From positions 124,001 through 188,000 of the forward strand of contig NZ_VNFK01000008.1 in the NCBI RefSeq assembly GCF_007786235.1: a DNA stretch of 64,000 nt, read 5' to 3'. Position 1 is the stretch's first letter. Every line of letters begins with the position of its first letter. Below are positions 25,532 through 34,706 of this stretch, piece after piece. The stretch is from Paenarthrobacter nitroguajacolicus. GTDB taxonomy: Bacteria; Actinomycetota; Actinomycetes; Actinomycetales; Micrococcaceae. The notes under the pieces were generated by a model. That model did not search any database and was not told the origin of the DNA. It was given only the letters and a program-made list of their open reading frames with translations. The position numbers and the translations under genes are program-made.

Positions 25532-26316
25532 GTTCCCTCGGCTTCGCCGCCGCCGACGCTTCCACCATGCTTCGCCGCAACCTCAAGCACGTGGTCCGCT
25601 ACCCGTCCATCCCCCTGTTCGTGGCCGGGATCCCGATTGTTTTCCTGCTCCTGTTTGTGTTCGTCCTGGGTGGGACCCTGGGATCAGGCATGGGCGGGAC
25701 CCGGGACGATTACATTGCGTACATCGTGCCGGGCATCCTGATGCTGGCCCTAACCGGCAGCGCGCAGGGAACGGCGATCTCGGTGGCGACGGACATGACG
25801 GAAGGGATCGTTGCCCGCTTCCGCACCATGGCGATTTCCCGCGGCGCGGTACTCACCGGACATGTGCTGGGCAGCCTCATCCAAACCATGGCCGCCGTGC
25901 TTCTGGTGGCAGCCGTGGCTGTGCTGATCGGCTTCCGCCCCATGGGATCCCCCGCAGGTTGGCTGGGTGCCTTCGGCATCCTGACACTCATCGCCTTGGC
26001 CATGACATGGCTGACCGTGGCAATGGGCATGAACGCCAAGAGCGTGGAAACTGCCAGCAACCAGCCCACGTTCCTGATGCTGATGCCGTTCCTGGGCAGC
26101 GGTTTTGTCCCCACGGACTCCATGTCGGATGGCCTGCGCTGGTTCGCCGATGTTCAGCCGTTCACGCCCTTCATCGAGAGCGTGCGCGGCATGCTGATGG
26201 GCACGCCGGTAGCCGGCTGGACCATGGTGGCGACGCTCGTTTGGTGCGCCGTCATCAGCCTTGGCGGATACTTCTGTGCGCTGTGGCTCTACAACCGGAA
26301 ATCGGTGCGCGGCTGA
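25528..26316 (+). CDS. ABC transporter permease (DrrB/ABC-2 type)
   Basis: 262-residue integral membrane protein with six hydrophobic segments, an N-terminal cytosolic helix (ADASTMLRRNLKHVVRYPSI) and the ABC-2 signature region NQPTFLMLMPFLGSGFVP with TPFIESVRGMLMGTP near the end. Partner of the upstream ATPase. It ends 15 bases from the convergent metal-transport operon. The exported compound is unknown. Confidence 0.88.
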   Translation: MSSLGFAAADASTMLRRNLKHVVRYPSIPLFVAGIPIVFLLLFVFVLGGTLGSGMGGTRDDYIAYIVPGILMLALTGSAQGTAISVATDMTEGIVARFRTMAISRGAVLTGHVLGSLIQTMAAVLLVAAVAVLIGFRPMGSPAGWLGAFGILTLIALAMTWLTVAMGMNAKSVETASNQPTFLMLMPFLGSGFVPTDSMSDGLRWFADVQPFTPFIESVRGMLMGTPVAGWTMVATLVWCAVISLGGYFCALWLYNRKSVRG

Positions 26317-26331
26317 TTCGGGCCGCCACCG

Positions 26332-27195
26332 CTACACCGCAGCGACGGCCCGCTTCCGGCGGGCTTTGGCCAGACGCGTTCCGATGAGCCCCTGGCGCGG
26401 GCTGAACAAATACACGACGGCGAACACCACACCTTGGGTGAGCACCACCATGGCCCCCGACGCCGTGTCCAAGTAATAACTGAGGTAGATGCCTGCCATG
26501 GAGCACACCACCGAGATGACAGGGGCGATGACCAGCATCCGGGAGAACCTGTCCGTCAGAAGGTAGGCCGTGGCGCCCGGGATGATCAGCATGGCCACCA
26601 CCAGCACCACGCCCACGGTCTGCAGCGCCACCACTGAGGTCAGGGCCAGCAGGCCCAGGAGCAACGCACCGAGCCTCTTGGGTGAGAGGCCGATGGCGTG
26701 GGCGTGTGTGGGATCGAAAGCGTAGAGCGTGAGGTCACGGCGCTTGAGGATCAGGATGGCGAAAGCCACTACGCCCAGGACCACCACTTGGATGAGGTCC
26801 GGAACGCTGACGCCCAGCAGGTTGCCGAAGATGATGTGGTTCAGATCCGTTTGGCTTGGCGTCACGGAGATCAGCACCAGCCCGAGCGCGAACAGCGACG
26901 TGAACACGATCCCGATCGCCGCGTCTTCCTTAACCCGGCTGGTATTCCGGACCACGCCGATCAACGTCACCGCAATCAGTGCGAAGACCAGCGCACCCAG
27001 GGCGAACGGCGCCCCTACGATGTATGCCAGCACGACGCCGGGAAGCACCGCGTGCGAGACGGCGTCACCCATGAGGGACCAGCCGATGAGGACGAGCCAG
27101 CAGCTGAGCACGGCGCAGACGACGGCGGCTATGGCGGTGGTTGCGAGGGCCCGGACCATGAAGTCGTAGGTGAGCGGTTCCAGCAGGAAGTCCAC
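26332..27195 (-). CDS. Metal ABC transporter permease (Mn/Zn family)
   Basis: 287 residues, GTG start, eight or nine hydrophobic segments, with the ABC-3 family features WSLMGDAVSHAVLPGVVLAY, VKEDAAIGIVFTSLFALGL, DPTHAHAIGLSP and VGVVLVVAMLIIPGATAYLL. Last gene of a substrate protein - ATPase - permease operon, starting two bases after the ATPase stop. Imports a divalent metal, most likely manganese or zinc. Confidence 0.9.
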   Translation of the reverse strand: MDFLLEPLTYDFMVRALATTAIAAVVCAVLSCWLVLIGWSLMGDAVSHAVLPGVVLAYIVGAPFALGALVFALIAVTLIGVVRNTSRVKEDAAIGIVFTSLFALGLVLISVTPSQTDLNHIIFGNLLGVSVPDLIQVVVLGVVAFAILILKRRDLTLYAFDPTHAHAIGLSPKRLGALLLGLLALTSVVALQTVGVVLVVAMLIIPGATAYLLTDRFSRMLVIAPVISVVCSMAGIYLSYYLDTASGAMVVLTQGVVFAVVYLFSPRQGLIGTRLAKARRKRAVAAV

Positions 27196-27197
27196 GG

Positions 27198-27932
27198 CTA
27201 GCCCCTGTTCATGACGTCGAGGCCGAAGGCCATGGCCAGGTTTTCTGGTTGAAGGACGGTGTCCGGACTGCCATGCATAAGTACCTTGCGCATCAGGAGC
27301 ACGGCTTCGTCGCAGAGTTGCGGAAGCGCGTGGAGGTCATGGGTAGAGATGAGGATGGTGGCGCCATTGTCCGCCAGTTCGCGCAGGAGCCTGGTGATGG
27401 TTGCCTCTGAGCGCTTGTCAACGCCCGCGAATGGTTCGTCCAGCAGCATCATGGTGGCACCTTGCGCGATGCCGCGAGCCACGAAGGCCCGCTTTTTCTG
27501 TCCGCCGGACAACTGCCCGATTTGCCGGTCCGCGAACTCGCTTAGTTCCACGCGCTCCAAGGCATGGTCCACGGCTTCCCGGTCCGCCTTTCGCGGCCGG
27601 CGCGTGAAGCCGAGGTGCCCGTACCGGCCCATCATCACCACGTCGCGGACGGACAAGGGGAATGCCCAGTCGACATCCTCGCTTTGGGGGACATAGCCAA
27701 TGCCGGCATCCTTGCGCATCTTCACAGGCGGTTCTCCGTTGATCAGCACACGTCCGGAATCCGGCTTAACCATGCCCATGATCACCTTGAACAGCGTGGA
27801 CTTGCCTGAGCCGTTCATGCCCACGAGGCCACAGATCCGCGAGTGTTCCAAGGTCAGTGAAGCGGAGTCCAGGGCCAGGACCTCGCCATAGTGGACGGTG
27901 ACGTTCTCTACAGCGATCGCGGGGGTGCTCAT
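27198..27932 (-). CDS. Metal ABC transporter ATPase (Mn/Zn family)
   Basis: 244 residues. Walker A GMNGSGKST, Q-loop YVPQSEDVDWAFPLSVRDVV (the VDW-FP context is usual in Mn/Zn importers), signature LSGGQKKRAFVARG, Walker B MMLLDEPFAGVD and STHDLHALPQLCD. Its ATG overlaps the substrate-protein stop by four bases. It works with the permease downstream. Confidence 0.92.
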   Translation of the reverse strand: MSTPAIAVENVTVHYGEVLALDSASLTLEHSRICGLVGMNGSGKSTLFKVIMGMVKPDSGRVLINGEPPVKMRKDAGIGYVPQSEDVDWAFPLSVRDVVMMGRYGHLGFTRRPRKADREAVDHALERVELSEFADRQIGQLSGGQKKRAFVARGIAQGATMMLLDEPFAGVDKRSEATITRLLRELADNGATILISTHDLHALPQLCDEAVLLMRKVLMHGSPDTVLQPENLAMAFGLDVMNRG

Positions 27933-28873
27933 GATGTTCCTCCTGTGAGTGCCGTGGTGATGACCTTGGCGTCGTGGCGCATGAGGTCCAGGTAGGTGGG
28001 AACCGGCCCATCCGCCTCCGACAATGAATCGACGTAGAGAACGCCGCCGAATTTGGCGTTGGTTGCCCCGACCACTTGCTGCATGGGGGCGTCAGAGACC
28101 GTGGATTCGCAGAACACGGCCGGAACCTGGTTGTCCTTCACGAACTCGATGGCCCGGGTAATCTGCTGCGGCGTTGCTTGTTGCTCAGCGTTGACTGCCC
28201 AGATGTACACCTCCTTGAGTCCTGCATCGCGGGCGAGGTAGGAGAAGGCGCCTTCGCAGGTGACCAGGGCCCGCTGCTTTTCCGAAAGGACGGAGAGCTT
28301 GGACACCATCTCGTCCTGCACGGTTTGGAGTTGGGCGTTGTAGGCCTTGGCGTTGGCTTCAAACTCGGAGGCGTGGGCGGGATCCAACGTGGCGAACGCC
28401 TTGGCCATGTTGTCGGCGTAGATCTGGACGTTCTTGGGCGACATCCACGCGTGCGGATTGGGCTTGCCCTGATAGGAATCCTCGGCGATCGGCATGACCT
28501 CCACGCCATCGCTGACTACTGCGTGGGGCACGTCCAGGTCTTCCACGAACTGGGCGAACCACGCCTCAAGGTTGAGTCCGTTGTCCAGGATGAGGTCCGC
28601 TTGGGCGGCCTTCCGGATATCCCCAGGGGTGGGCTCATAGCCGTGGATTTCCGCGCCGGCCTTGGTGATGGACTCCACCCGGAGTTTGTCCCCGGCTACG
28701 TTCTTGGCCACGTCTGCCAGCACTGTGAATGTTGTGAGCACTACTGGCTTGTCATCACCTCCGGCGGGGGAGTTCCCGCCACAGGCGGAAACGCCCAGGG
28801 CAAGTGCAATGGCAATGAGGGCAGCAGCGAAACGGCGGACGTCTTTGGCGCGCCGAAACGAAAAGTTAGGCAT
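27929..28873 (-). CDS. Metal-binding lipoprotein of the Mn/Zn importer (PsaA/MntA/TroA family)
   Basis: 314-residue lipoprotein: signal region with RRFAAALIAIALALGVSACGG (lipobox VSAC). Cluster A-1 fold with the metal ligands expected from PsaA: His in GAEIHGYEPTP, His in NPHAWMSP, Glu in CEGAFSYLA and Asp in VDSLSEADGP. The His-His-Glu-Asp set and the lack of a long His-rich loop favour manganese over zinc. ATG 28873 is chosen because the signal peptide starts soon after; a longer frame to 28924 exists. First gene of the operon. No clear MntR/DtxR box was found in the 51-base upstream gap. Confidence 0.9.
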   Translation of the reverse strand: MPNFSFRRAKDVRRFAAALIAIALALGVSACGGNSPAGGDDKPVVLTTFTVLADVAKNVAGDKLRVESITKAGAEIHGYEPTPGDIRKAAQADLILDNGLNLEAWFAQFVEDLDVPHAVVSDGVEVMPIAEDSYQGKPNPHAWMSPKNVQIYADNMAKAFATLDPAHASEFEANAKAYNAQLQTVQDEMVSKLSVLSEKQRALVTCEGAFSYLARDAGLKEVYIWAVNAEQQATPQQITRAIEFVKDNQVPAVFCESTVSDAPMQQVVGATNAKFGGVLYVDSLSEADGPVPTYLDLMRHDAKVITTALTGGTS

Positions 28874-28924
28874 ACCGAAAAGTGTAACCAAGCGAGGGCG
28901 GGCCAGCAAAGCTAGGCTGGTCAC

Positions 28925-29653
28925 ATGGGCACTCTTTCCGGCACGGCACCTCTCTACCGATTCACTGCCCTCGACGCCATCGCGGTGATCGCCTACTTGG
29001 GTTTCACCGCCTACTTCACCCTGGCCGGGGAGACTGTCGAAAGACTCATGCTGCAGCTCTTCGCCAACCCGGCCACAGCGTCCTATGCCGTCAACGCGGT
29101 CTTCTATGTCGGCGTCGGAATATTTGCGCTGGCCTCAGCGTGGCGGGTGGCTGGCCGCGACCTGAAGATCCTGGGCACTCGGCCCTGGTTCACCCTGGGC
29201 ATGGTTCCACTGGCCATCGTAGTGATGCTGATCCTCACGGCAATCCTGGTGGCTGCCTTCGGGACTGCCCAGAGCTCCGAAAACCAACTGGGCATTCAGG
29301 GCCTGCTGCAACAAGTGCCCGCCTGGCTCATGGTTCCCCTGCTGGTGGTCCTGGGGCCCTTCGTCGAGGAGTACTTGTTCCGTCATCTCCTGATCGGCAA
29401 GCTCTCGCGCTATGTGAACATCTGGATCTGCTGCGTGATTTCGGTGGTGGTCTTCGCATCCATCCACGTGATAGGCCGCGAAGGACTGGTGCTGTCCGCG
29501 TTGGCTCCATACCTGGGAATGGCCGTTGTGCTGGTGGCAGTTTATGTGTGGACGGGCAAGAACCTGATGTTCTCCTACTTTGTCCACGCCGCCAAGAACC
29601 TCATGGCCGTGGTCCTCATCTACGCAATCCCACCCCAGCTCCTGCCCAGCTAG
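28925..29653 (+). CDS. CPBP family intramembrane metalloprotease
   Basis: 242 residues with about seven hydrophobic segments. Motif 1 GPFVEEYLFRHLL (EExxxR), motif 2 FASIHV and motif 3 HAAKNLMAV carry the Glu, His and His/Asn residues of the Abi/CAAX prenyl protease-like (CPBP, Rce1-related) family. Divergent from the metal-transport operon with 51 bases between. Role unknown; family members process membrane proteins or give bacteriocin self-immunity. Confidence 0.88.
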   Translation: MGTLSGTAPLYRFTALDAIAVIAYLGFTAYFTLAGETVERLMLQLFANPATASYAVNAVFYVGVGIFALASAWRVAGRDLKILGTRPWFTLGMVPLAIVVMLILTAILVAAFGTAQSSENQLGIQGLLQQVPAWLMVPLLVVLGPFVEEYLFRHLLIGKLSRYVNIWICCVISVVVFASIHVIGREGLVLSALAPYLGMAVVLVAVYVWTGKNLMFSYFVHAAKNLMAVVLIYAIPPQLLPS

Positions 29654-29720
29654 GGGAACCCGGACGGAAGGTGACCGCATCACGCTACCCAGCCGCCCGC
29701 CGTCGGCATAGCGTCAGGGC

Positions 29721-30158
29721 ATGACACTCAACATCCAGATAGCCGTCGACTGCAAGAAGCCCCACGAACTCGCCGACTGGTGGGCCGAGACACTCGAGTG
29801 GACCGTGGAACCCCAGGACGAGGCGTTCATCCGGTCCATGATCGAGCAAGGATTTGCCACCGAGGACCAGACCATCACGCACAACGGCAAGCTCGTCTGG
29901 GCCGAAGGCTGTGCGATCGTGCCCGCCGAAGACACCGATCCCAAGACGGGCCGCCGTATCCTCTTCCAGACCGATCCCAATCCCAAGACCGTCAAGAACC
30001 GGGTTCACTGGGACGTCCGACTGGATGGTCGGGACAAGGACGTGGTGCGGAAGGAACTGGAAGCGCGCGGGGCGAAGCACCTGTGGACCGCCAACCAAGG
30101 GCCGCATGAGTGGCACACCATGGCCGACCCCGAGGGCAATGAGTTCTGCATCAGCTGA
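29721..30158 (+). CDS. VOC (glyoxalase/bleomycin-resistance) superfamily protein
   Basis: 145 residues, two beta-alpha-beta-beta-beta modules: IQIAVDCKKPHELADWWAETL at the start and NRVHWDVRLDGRDKDVVRKEL in the second half, ending in the usual MADPEGNEFCIS. Metal-ligand His and Glu positions (VHWDV, GNEF) are present. Substrate unknown. It precedes menB on the same strand but is probably unrelated to menaquinone synthesis. Confidence 0.82.
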   Translation: MTLNIQIAVDCKKPHELADWWAETLEWTVEPQDEAFIRSMIEQGFATEDQTITHNGKLVWAEGCAIVPAEDTDPKTGRRILFQTDPNPKTVKNRVHWDVRLDGRDKDVVRKELEARGAKHLWTANQGPHEWHTMADPEGNEFCIS

Positions 30159-30179
30159 GGCCATTACTAGACTCGGACT

Positions 30180-31142
30180 GTGAACACTGATCTTCCTGCC
30201 AAGGTTTCCGACATCTTTGACCCCTCGCGCTGGCGTGTTGTTTCCGGCTTCGACGACTTCAAGGACATGACCTACCACCGGCAGGTTGAGCGTTCATCGG
30301 ACGGCACGGTCAAGGACCTTCCCACAGTCCGCATCGCCTTCAACCGTCCCGAAGTTCGCAACGCGTTCCGTCCCGGCACCGTCGATGAGCTCTACCGGGC
30401 CATGGACCACGCGCGCATGACGCCGGACGTCGCCACCGTGCTCCTCACCGGCAACGGGCCCTCCGAGAAGGACGGCGGGCACTCGTTCTGCTCCGGTGGC
30501 GACCAGCGGATCCGGGGCCGTGATGGTTACAGGTACGCAGTAGAAGACGCCCCAGGAGACTCTGCGGAATTTATAGACCCCGCCCGCGCCGGTCGCCTCC
30601 ACATCCTTGAAGTCCAGCGGCTCATGCGGACCATGCCCAAGGTAGTCATCGCAGTCGTCAACGGCTGGGCAGCAGGCGGCGGCCACTCACTGCACGTCGT
30701 CAGCGACCTCACCATCGCCTCCCGCGAGCACGGCAAGTTCAAGCAAACGGACGCGACGGTAGGAAGTTTCGACGCCGGATACGGCTCCGCGCTGCTGGCC
30801 CGCCAGATCGGGCAGAAAGCGGCGCGGGAGATCTTCTTCCTTGCCCGCGAATACTCGGCCGAGGATATGGTCCGCATGGGTGCCGTCAACGAGGCCGTGG
30901 ACCACGAACGCCTCGAAGAAGTCGCCCTGGAGTACGCCGCCGACATCGCCCGCCAATCCCCGCAGGCCATCCGTATGCTCAAGTTCGCCTTCAACCTGGC
31001 CGATGATGGACTGGCCGGTCAACAGGTCTTCGCCGGCGAAGCCACCCGCCTGGCCTACATGACCGATGAGGCCGTGGAGGGCAAGGAAGCGTTCCTCCAG
31101 AAGCGCGACCCCGACTGGTCCAACTTTCCCTACTATTTCTAG
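30180..31142 (+). CDS. menB: 1,4-dihydroxy-2-naphthoyl-CoA synthase MenB
   Basis: 320-residue crotonase-fold enzyme that cyclises o-succinylbenzoyl-CoA in menaquinone synthesis. Seen: RIAFNRPEVRNAFRPGTVDE, the glycine-rich CSGGDQRIRGRDGY, NGWAAGGGHSLHVVSDLTIA, and SFDAGYGSALLARQIGQKAAREIFF, which separates MenB from other crotonases. Length is in the actinobacterial MenB range (about 300-320). Starts with GTG at 30180. First of menB-menE-menA on one strand; menE follows after 9 bases. Confidence 0.95.
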   Translation: MNTDLPAKVSDIFDPSRWRVVSGFDDFKDMTYHRQVERSSDGTVKDLPTVRIAFNRPEVRNAFRPGTVDELYRAMDHARMTPDVATVLLTGNGPSEKDGGHSFCSGGDQRIRGRDGYRYAVEDAPGDSAEFIDPARAGRLHILEVQRLMRTMPKVVIAVVNGWAAGGGHSLHVVSDLTIASREHGKFKQTDATVGSFDAGYGSALLARQIGQKAAREIFFLAREYSAEDMVRMGAVNEAVDHERLEEVALEYAADIARQSPQAIRMLKFAFNLADDGLAGQQVFAGEATRLAYMTDEAVEGKEAFLQKRDPDWSNFPYYF

Positions 31143-31151
31143 GACTCCTCC

Positions 31152-32291
31152 GTGGACATCGATCCCGTACTGAAAGCCCTGATGGCTGCCCTCCACGGCG
31201 AGGGCCCCGCCGTCGAAATCGTCCTGGATGATAACGGCGAGCCACGGGCGGTCCCGGTAGAGACCGGCGTCGAAGAGGCGGCCGTGGTGGTCCGTACCTC
31301 CGGTTCCACTGGGACGCCCAAAGCCACGGTCCTGACCGTCGACGCCCTCGCGGCGTCTTCCGTGTCCACCGCCATGGCGCTGCGCGGCGAAGGCCAGTGG
31401 CTGCTCGCGCTCCCCCTGCAGTACGTGGCGGGCATCCAGGTCCTGGTCCGCTCGCTCTACGCGGGAACCCGGCCGTGGGTGATGGACCAGACCAACGGTT
31501 TCACTCCGGAGGCGTTCACAGCCGCAGCCGAGGAACTGACGGACAAGATCCGGTTCACGTCGCTGGTACCCACGCAATTGCAACGGCTCCTGGACTCCCC
31601 CGCGCCCGAAACCCTCGCCGTGCTGCGCCGCTTCAACGCCATCCTGCTGGGCGGCGCACCAGCATCGCCCGACCTCCTGGCAGCCGCCCATGCGGAGGGA
31701 CTGAAGGTGGTCACCACCTACGGCTCAGCCGAAACGTGCGGCGGGTGCGTGTACGACGGCGACCCGCTGGACGGCGTCGAAGTCCGCATCGGTGACGGCG
31801 AACTGGAAGGCCGCGTCCTGCTGGGTGGCGACACTGTTGCTGCCGGGTACCTGGACGCTGCCCGCGCGTCAAAAGCTGCGTTCTTCGAGGAGGACGGCGT
31901 CCGCTGGTACATCACCGGGGACCTCGGTGAGCTGTCCGACGACGGCAAGCTCACCGTCCTTGGCCGCGCCGACGACGTCATCATCACCGGCGGCGTCAAG
32001 GCTTCCGCTGCGTACATCCAAAGCAAGCTTGAAGAGCTCGACGGCGTCACCGCGGCTTTCGTGGCCGGCGTTCCGTCCCGCGAGTGGGGCCAAGCCGTTG
32101 CGGCTTATGTGGCCGTGACCGACCCCAGCCCGGAAGGCATCAAGGGTTTCACGGCCCGCCGAGAGGCCGCACTGGGTGTTTTGGCGCCCAAGACCGTGCT
32201 CTCTGAGAAGGAATTGCTCATGCTGCCCAACGGAAAACCGGACCGGCTGGCCATGATTGACCTGCTTTCCACCCTGCATCAGGGACAATAG
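31152..32291 (+). CDS. menE: o-succinylbenzoate-CoA ligase MenE
   Basis: 379-residue adenylate-forming ligase, short as in actinobacterial MenE. Motifs are VVRTSGSTGTPKATVLT (P-loop), LPLQYVAGIQVLVRSL, TTYGSAETCGGCVYDGDPLDG, YITGDLGELSDDGKLTVLGRADDVI and the catalytic lysine region LMLPNGKPDR. It makes the substrate for MenB, although it is encoded after it. GTG start at 31152. Confidence 0.94.
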   Translation: MDIDPVLKALMAALHGEGPAVEIVLDDNGEPRAVPVETGVEEAAVVVRTSGSTGTPKATVLTVDALAASSVSTAMALRGEGQWLLALPLQYVAGIQVLVRSLYAGTRPWVMDQTNGFTPEAFTAAAEELTDKIRFTSLVPTQLQRLLDSPAPETLAVLRRFNAILLGGAPASPDLLAAAHAEGLKVVTTYGSAETCGGCVYDGDPLDGVEVRIGDGELEGRVLLGGDTVAAGYLDAARASKAAFFEEDGVRWYITGDLGELSDDGKLTVLGRADDVIITGGVKASAAYIQSKLEELDGVTAAFVAGVPSREWGQAVAAYVAVTDPSPEGIKGFTARREAALGVLAPKTVLSEKELLMLPNGKPDRLAMIDLLSTLHQGQ

Positions 32292-32351
32292 ACACGTTCT
32301 CCCCTCCCGAACCTGACTAAGATCAAACGCGAAATACACGAGGTACTACAC

Positions 32352-33233
32352 GTGGCGACAGCTGCACAATGGATTCAAGGAGCCCGGCTCCGCACACTGC
32401 CCGCGGCCATCGCGCCCGTCCTGATCGGTTCGGCAGCGGCGTACGAGCTCCAAGCGTTCAGGTTGCCGAACGCGATCCTGGCTGCACTGGTGGCGTTGCT
32501 GCTCCAAATCGGCGTCAACTACGCCAACGACTACTCCGACGGCATCCGCGGTACCGACGAAGACCGCGTGGGACCGTTGCGACTGGTCGGGTCCGGTGCA
32601 GCTAAGCCGGAGCAGGTGAAGTGGGCTGCGTTTGCATTGTTCGGAGCGGCCATGGTCTGTGGCCTCATCCTGGTGATCATCACCCAGACGTGGTGGCTGA
32701 TCCTGGTGGGCATCGGCTGTGTCCTGGCGGCCTGGGGTTACACGGGCGGCAAGAACCCTTACGGTTACATGGGCTTGGGCGACGTCTTTGTCTTCGTCTT
32801 CTTTGGACTGGTGGCCACGCTCGGCACCACCTATACGCAGGCCGGTCAGGTGAGCCTGGCGGCGGTCATTGGCGCCATTGGTACAGGGCTGATCGCCTGC
32901 GCCCTGCTGATGGCCAACAATGTCAGGGACATTCCCACGGACACGGCTGCTGGAAAACGGACCCTGGCAGTGCGGCTCGGAGACCGGCACGCCCGCGAGA
33001 GCTACGTGCTGATGCTGGCCGTCGCCATCCTGCTGGTGATCGTCCTGGCACCCACCAAGCCGTGGATGCTGATCGTCCTGCTGCTGATCCCCGCGTGCCT
33101 GATGCCGGCTTGGCTCATGGTGAACGGCAAGAAGCGCAAGAGCCTCATTCCGGTGCTCAAGCAAACCGGCCTGATCAACCTCGGCTACAGCCTGCTTTTC
33201 TCGCTGGGCCTGATCCTGAGCCACGGCTTCTAA
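32352..33233 (+). CDS. menA: 1,4-dihydroxy-2-naphthoate polyprenyltransferase MenA
   Basis: 293-residue UbiA-family membrane prenyltransferase with about nine hydrophobic segments. The first Asp-rich motif is NDYSDGIRGTDEDRVGP and the second DIPTDTAAGKRTLAVRLG; both bind the magnesium-diphosphate of the isoprenoid donor. It attaches the polyprenyl tail at the membrane. GTG start at 32352. Last of the three men genes, followed by a strong hairpin. Confidence 0.95.
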   Translation: MATAAQWIQGARLRTLPAAIAPVLIGSAAAYELQAFRLPNAILAALVALLLQIGVNYANDYSDGIRGTDEDRVGPLRLVGSGAAKPEQVKWAAFALFGAAMVCGLILVIITQTWWLILVGIGCVLAAWGYTGGKNPYGYMGLGDVFVFVFFGLVATLGTTYTQAGQVSLAAVIGAIGTGLIACALLMANNVRDIPTDTAAGKRTLAVRLGDRHARESYVLMLAVAILLVIVLAPTKPWMLIVLLLIPACLMPAWLMVNGKKRKSLIPVLKQTGLINLGYSLLFSLGLILSHGF

Positions 33234-33242
33234 ACTTCACAA

Positions 33243-33283
33243 CAGCGAACGCCCCTCAGAAATGTTCTGGGGGGCGTTCGCTG
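33243..33283. terminator. Bidirectional terminator between menA and DUF4229 gene
   Basis: 13-base perfect stem CAGCGAACGCCCC / GGGGCGTTCGCTG with a 15-base loop, placed in the 60-base gap between two convergent genes. Confidence 0.8.
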
Positions 33284-33293
33284 GTTAACATCC

Positions 33294-33605
33294 TTAGGCT
33301 TTGCCCGGACGCTTGTCGTTGTTGACGGCGATATCCGGGTTCTTCTCCACCAAGCCATCCTCCGCAGCGGCGTCTTCAACCTCGCCGGCGGTCCGGATGG
33401 GCTTGGCCCGCCCGGAGAAGCGCTCGCGCATGGCAGCCGTGGCGGCGTCGCGCTGTTTCTGGAAGAACAGGTAGCTGATGGCGAAGGCCATGAGTCCTGC
33501 GAAGATGGCCGCAGGCAGCAGACCCACCTGCAAGAGAGCGAAGATAATGAACAACGGCACGAACAGCGCCAGACGGATGAGGGAATACTTCAGGAAAGCC
33601 ACCAT
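33294..33605 (-). CDS. DUF4229 small membrane protein
   Basis: 103 residues. Two adjacent hydrophobic helices (LIRLALFVPLFIIFALLQVG and PAAIFAGLMAFAISYLFF) are followed by FQKQRDAATAAMRERF, the typical DUF4229 turn, and a charged tail. A conserved actinobacterial membrane protein often near menaquinone genes. Function unknown. Confidence 0.85.
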   Translation of the reverse strand: MVAFLKYSLIRLALFVPLFIIFALLQVGLLPAAIFAGLMAFAISYLFFQKQRDAATAAMRERFSGRAKPIRTAGEVEDAAAEDGLVEKNPDIAVNNDKRPGKA

Positions 33606-33692
33606 CCAAGTTTAGCCGCCCGGATGGTTGCACTCTGATCACGGCCGCAAGAGGGCATCCGGTGAATGCTCTCCGGCGACTAGACTTGGTGC

Positions 33693-34097
33693 ATGCCCCG
33701 CGTTATAGGTGTCGTCGTAGTCCTGGTCATCTTCGTCTATGCCCTGGTGGATGTCATCCGCACGGACCGTCACCAAACCCGCGGTATTTCCAAAACCGCG
33801 TGGATCATTGTGATGATCCTCTTGCCGTTGCTGGGCGCCATCCTTTGGTTCATCTTCGGACGCCCCTATGGCCGGCCCACGGCCCAGCCAATCCGCCGCC
33901 ATCCCACCGCCCCGGACGACGACCCCGAGTTCCTCCGCAACTTGGAAATTCGCCGACGCCAGCAGGCGGAGGATGAGCGCTTGAAGAAGCTTAAAGCCGA
34001 ACACGATGCCAAGGAACGCGACGGCAAGTCTTCCGACGGCACAGGCGAAGCCAAGCGTGGCGAGCCGGACCCTCACGATACCGACGAGCTGAAGTAG
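33693..34097 (+). CDS. PLDc_N domain membrane protein
   Basis: 134 residues with two N-terminal membrane helices (VIGVVVVLVIFVYALVDVI and AWIIVMILLPLLGAILWFIF) and the FGRPYGRP ending of the phospholipase D nuclease N-terminal (PLDc_N) module, but no catalytic PLD domain. The C-terminal half is a charged, probably coiled-coil segment (LRNLEIRRRQQAEDERLKKL). Common in actinobacteria downstream of men genes; function unknown. Confidence 0.83.
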   Translation: MPRVIGVVVVLVIFVYALVDVIRTDRHQTRGISKTAWIIVMILLPLLGAILWFIFGRPYGRPTAQPIRRHPTAPDDDPEFLRNLEIRRRQQAEDERLKKLKAEHDAKERDGKSSDGTGEAKRGEPDPHDTDELK

Positions 34098-34103
34098 GCA
34101 AAC

Positions 34104-34706
34104 ATGGCCCAGCAAGCTGATGGTTCCCGGCAGTCACCTTCCTCAACACCATCAGCCAGCGGGCCAGCCATGCCCCCCGCACCACCGCCCCGCCCCGGGA
34201 TGTCCCTGTCCTCACCGCCGCCCATAGCCGCCGTGGTCAGGCCGCCGGGTCCTGCACGCCTGTCCCGGTCCTTGTGGGTGGCGAGCTTCGTGGCAGGGAT
34301 CGCCGTGGTGGTCACTGGTTTCCTGGGCCGTGACGCCCAGTTTGAACGCCTCAAGGGCGTCCTGGGAACCATGGTTCCCGACGGCGGCGCCGAGGCAGTC
34401 GAGGGCACCACCGCCGTCGTATTCCTGGGAAGCCTCGCCATGCTTGCCCTGGTGGTGGCGATGGAAGCCGTCCTGCTGGCGGTGCTCTTCAAACGCCGGC
34501 TATGGGCTCGGTGGGCCTTGGCTCCGTTGGTGCTCCTGCATGCTGTGGTCACCGTGATCACCGCGGACTTCGTGGTGGCTCCAGGGGCCGACGGAGTTTT
34601 GGCAATTGCGCTGCTGGCGGCCCAATTCATCCTTGCCGCGGCCGGATTGATCCTGCTGTTCCTCCCGTCAACCACCACCTGGTTGCTCAGCGAGCGGCGG
34701 GCATAG
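34104..34706 (+). CDS. Hypothetical membrane protein with proline-rich N-terminus
   Basis: 200 residues: about 55 residues rich in Pro, Ser and Ala, then four predicted membrane segments (SLWVASFVAGIAVVVTGFLG, AVVFLGSLAMLALVVAMEAV, WALAPLVLLHAVVTVITADF, AIALLAAQFILAAAGLILLF). No family recognised. It starts 6 bases after the PLDc_N gene and overlaps the convergent dynamin-like gene by 20 bases. Confidence 0.75.
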   Translation: MAQQADGSRQSPSSTPSASGPAMPPAPPPRPGMSLSSPPPIAAVVRPPGPARLSRSLWVASFVAGIAVVVTGFLGRDAQFERLKGVLGTMVPDGGAEAVEGTTAVVFLGSLAMLALVVAMEAVLLAVLFKRRLWARWALAPLVLLHAVVTVITADFVVAPGADGVLAIALLAAQFILAAAGLILLFLPSTTTWLLSERRA

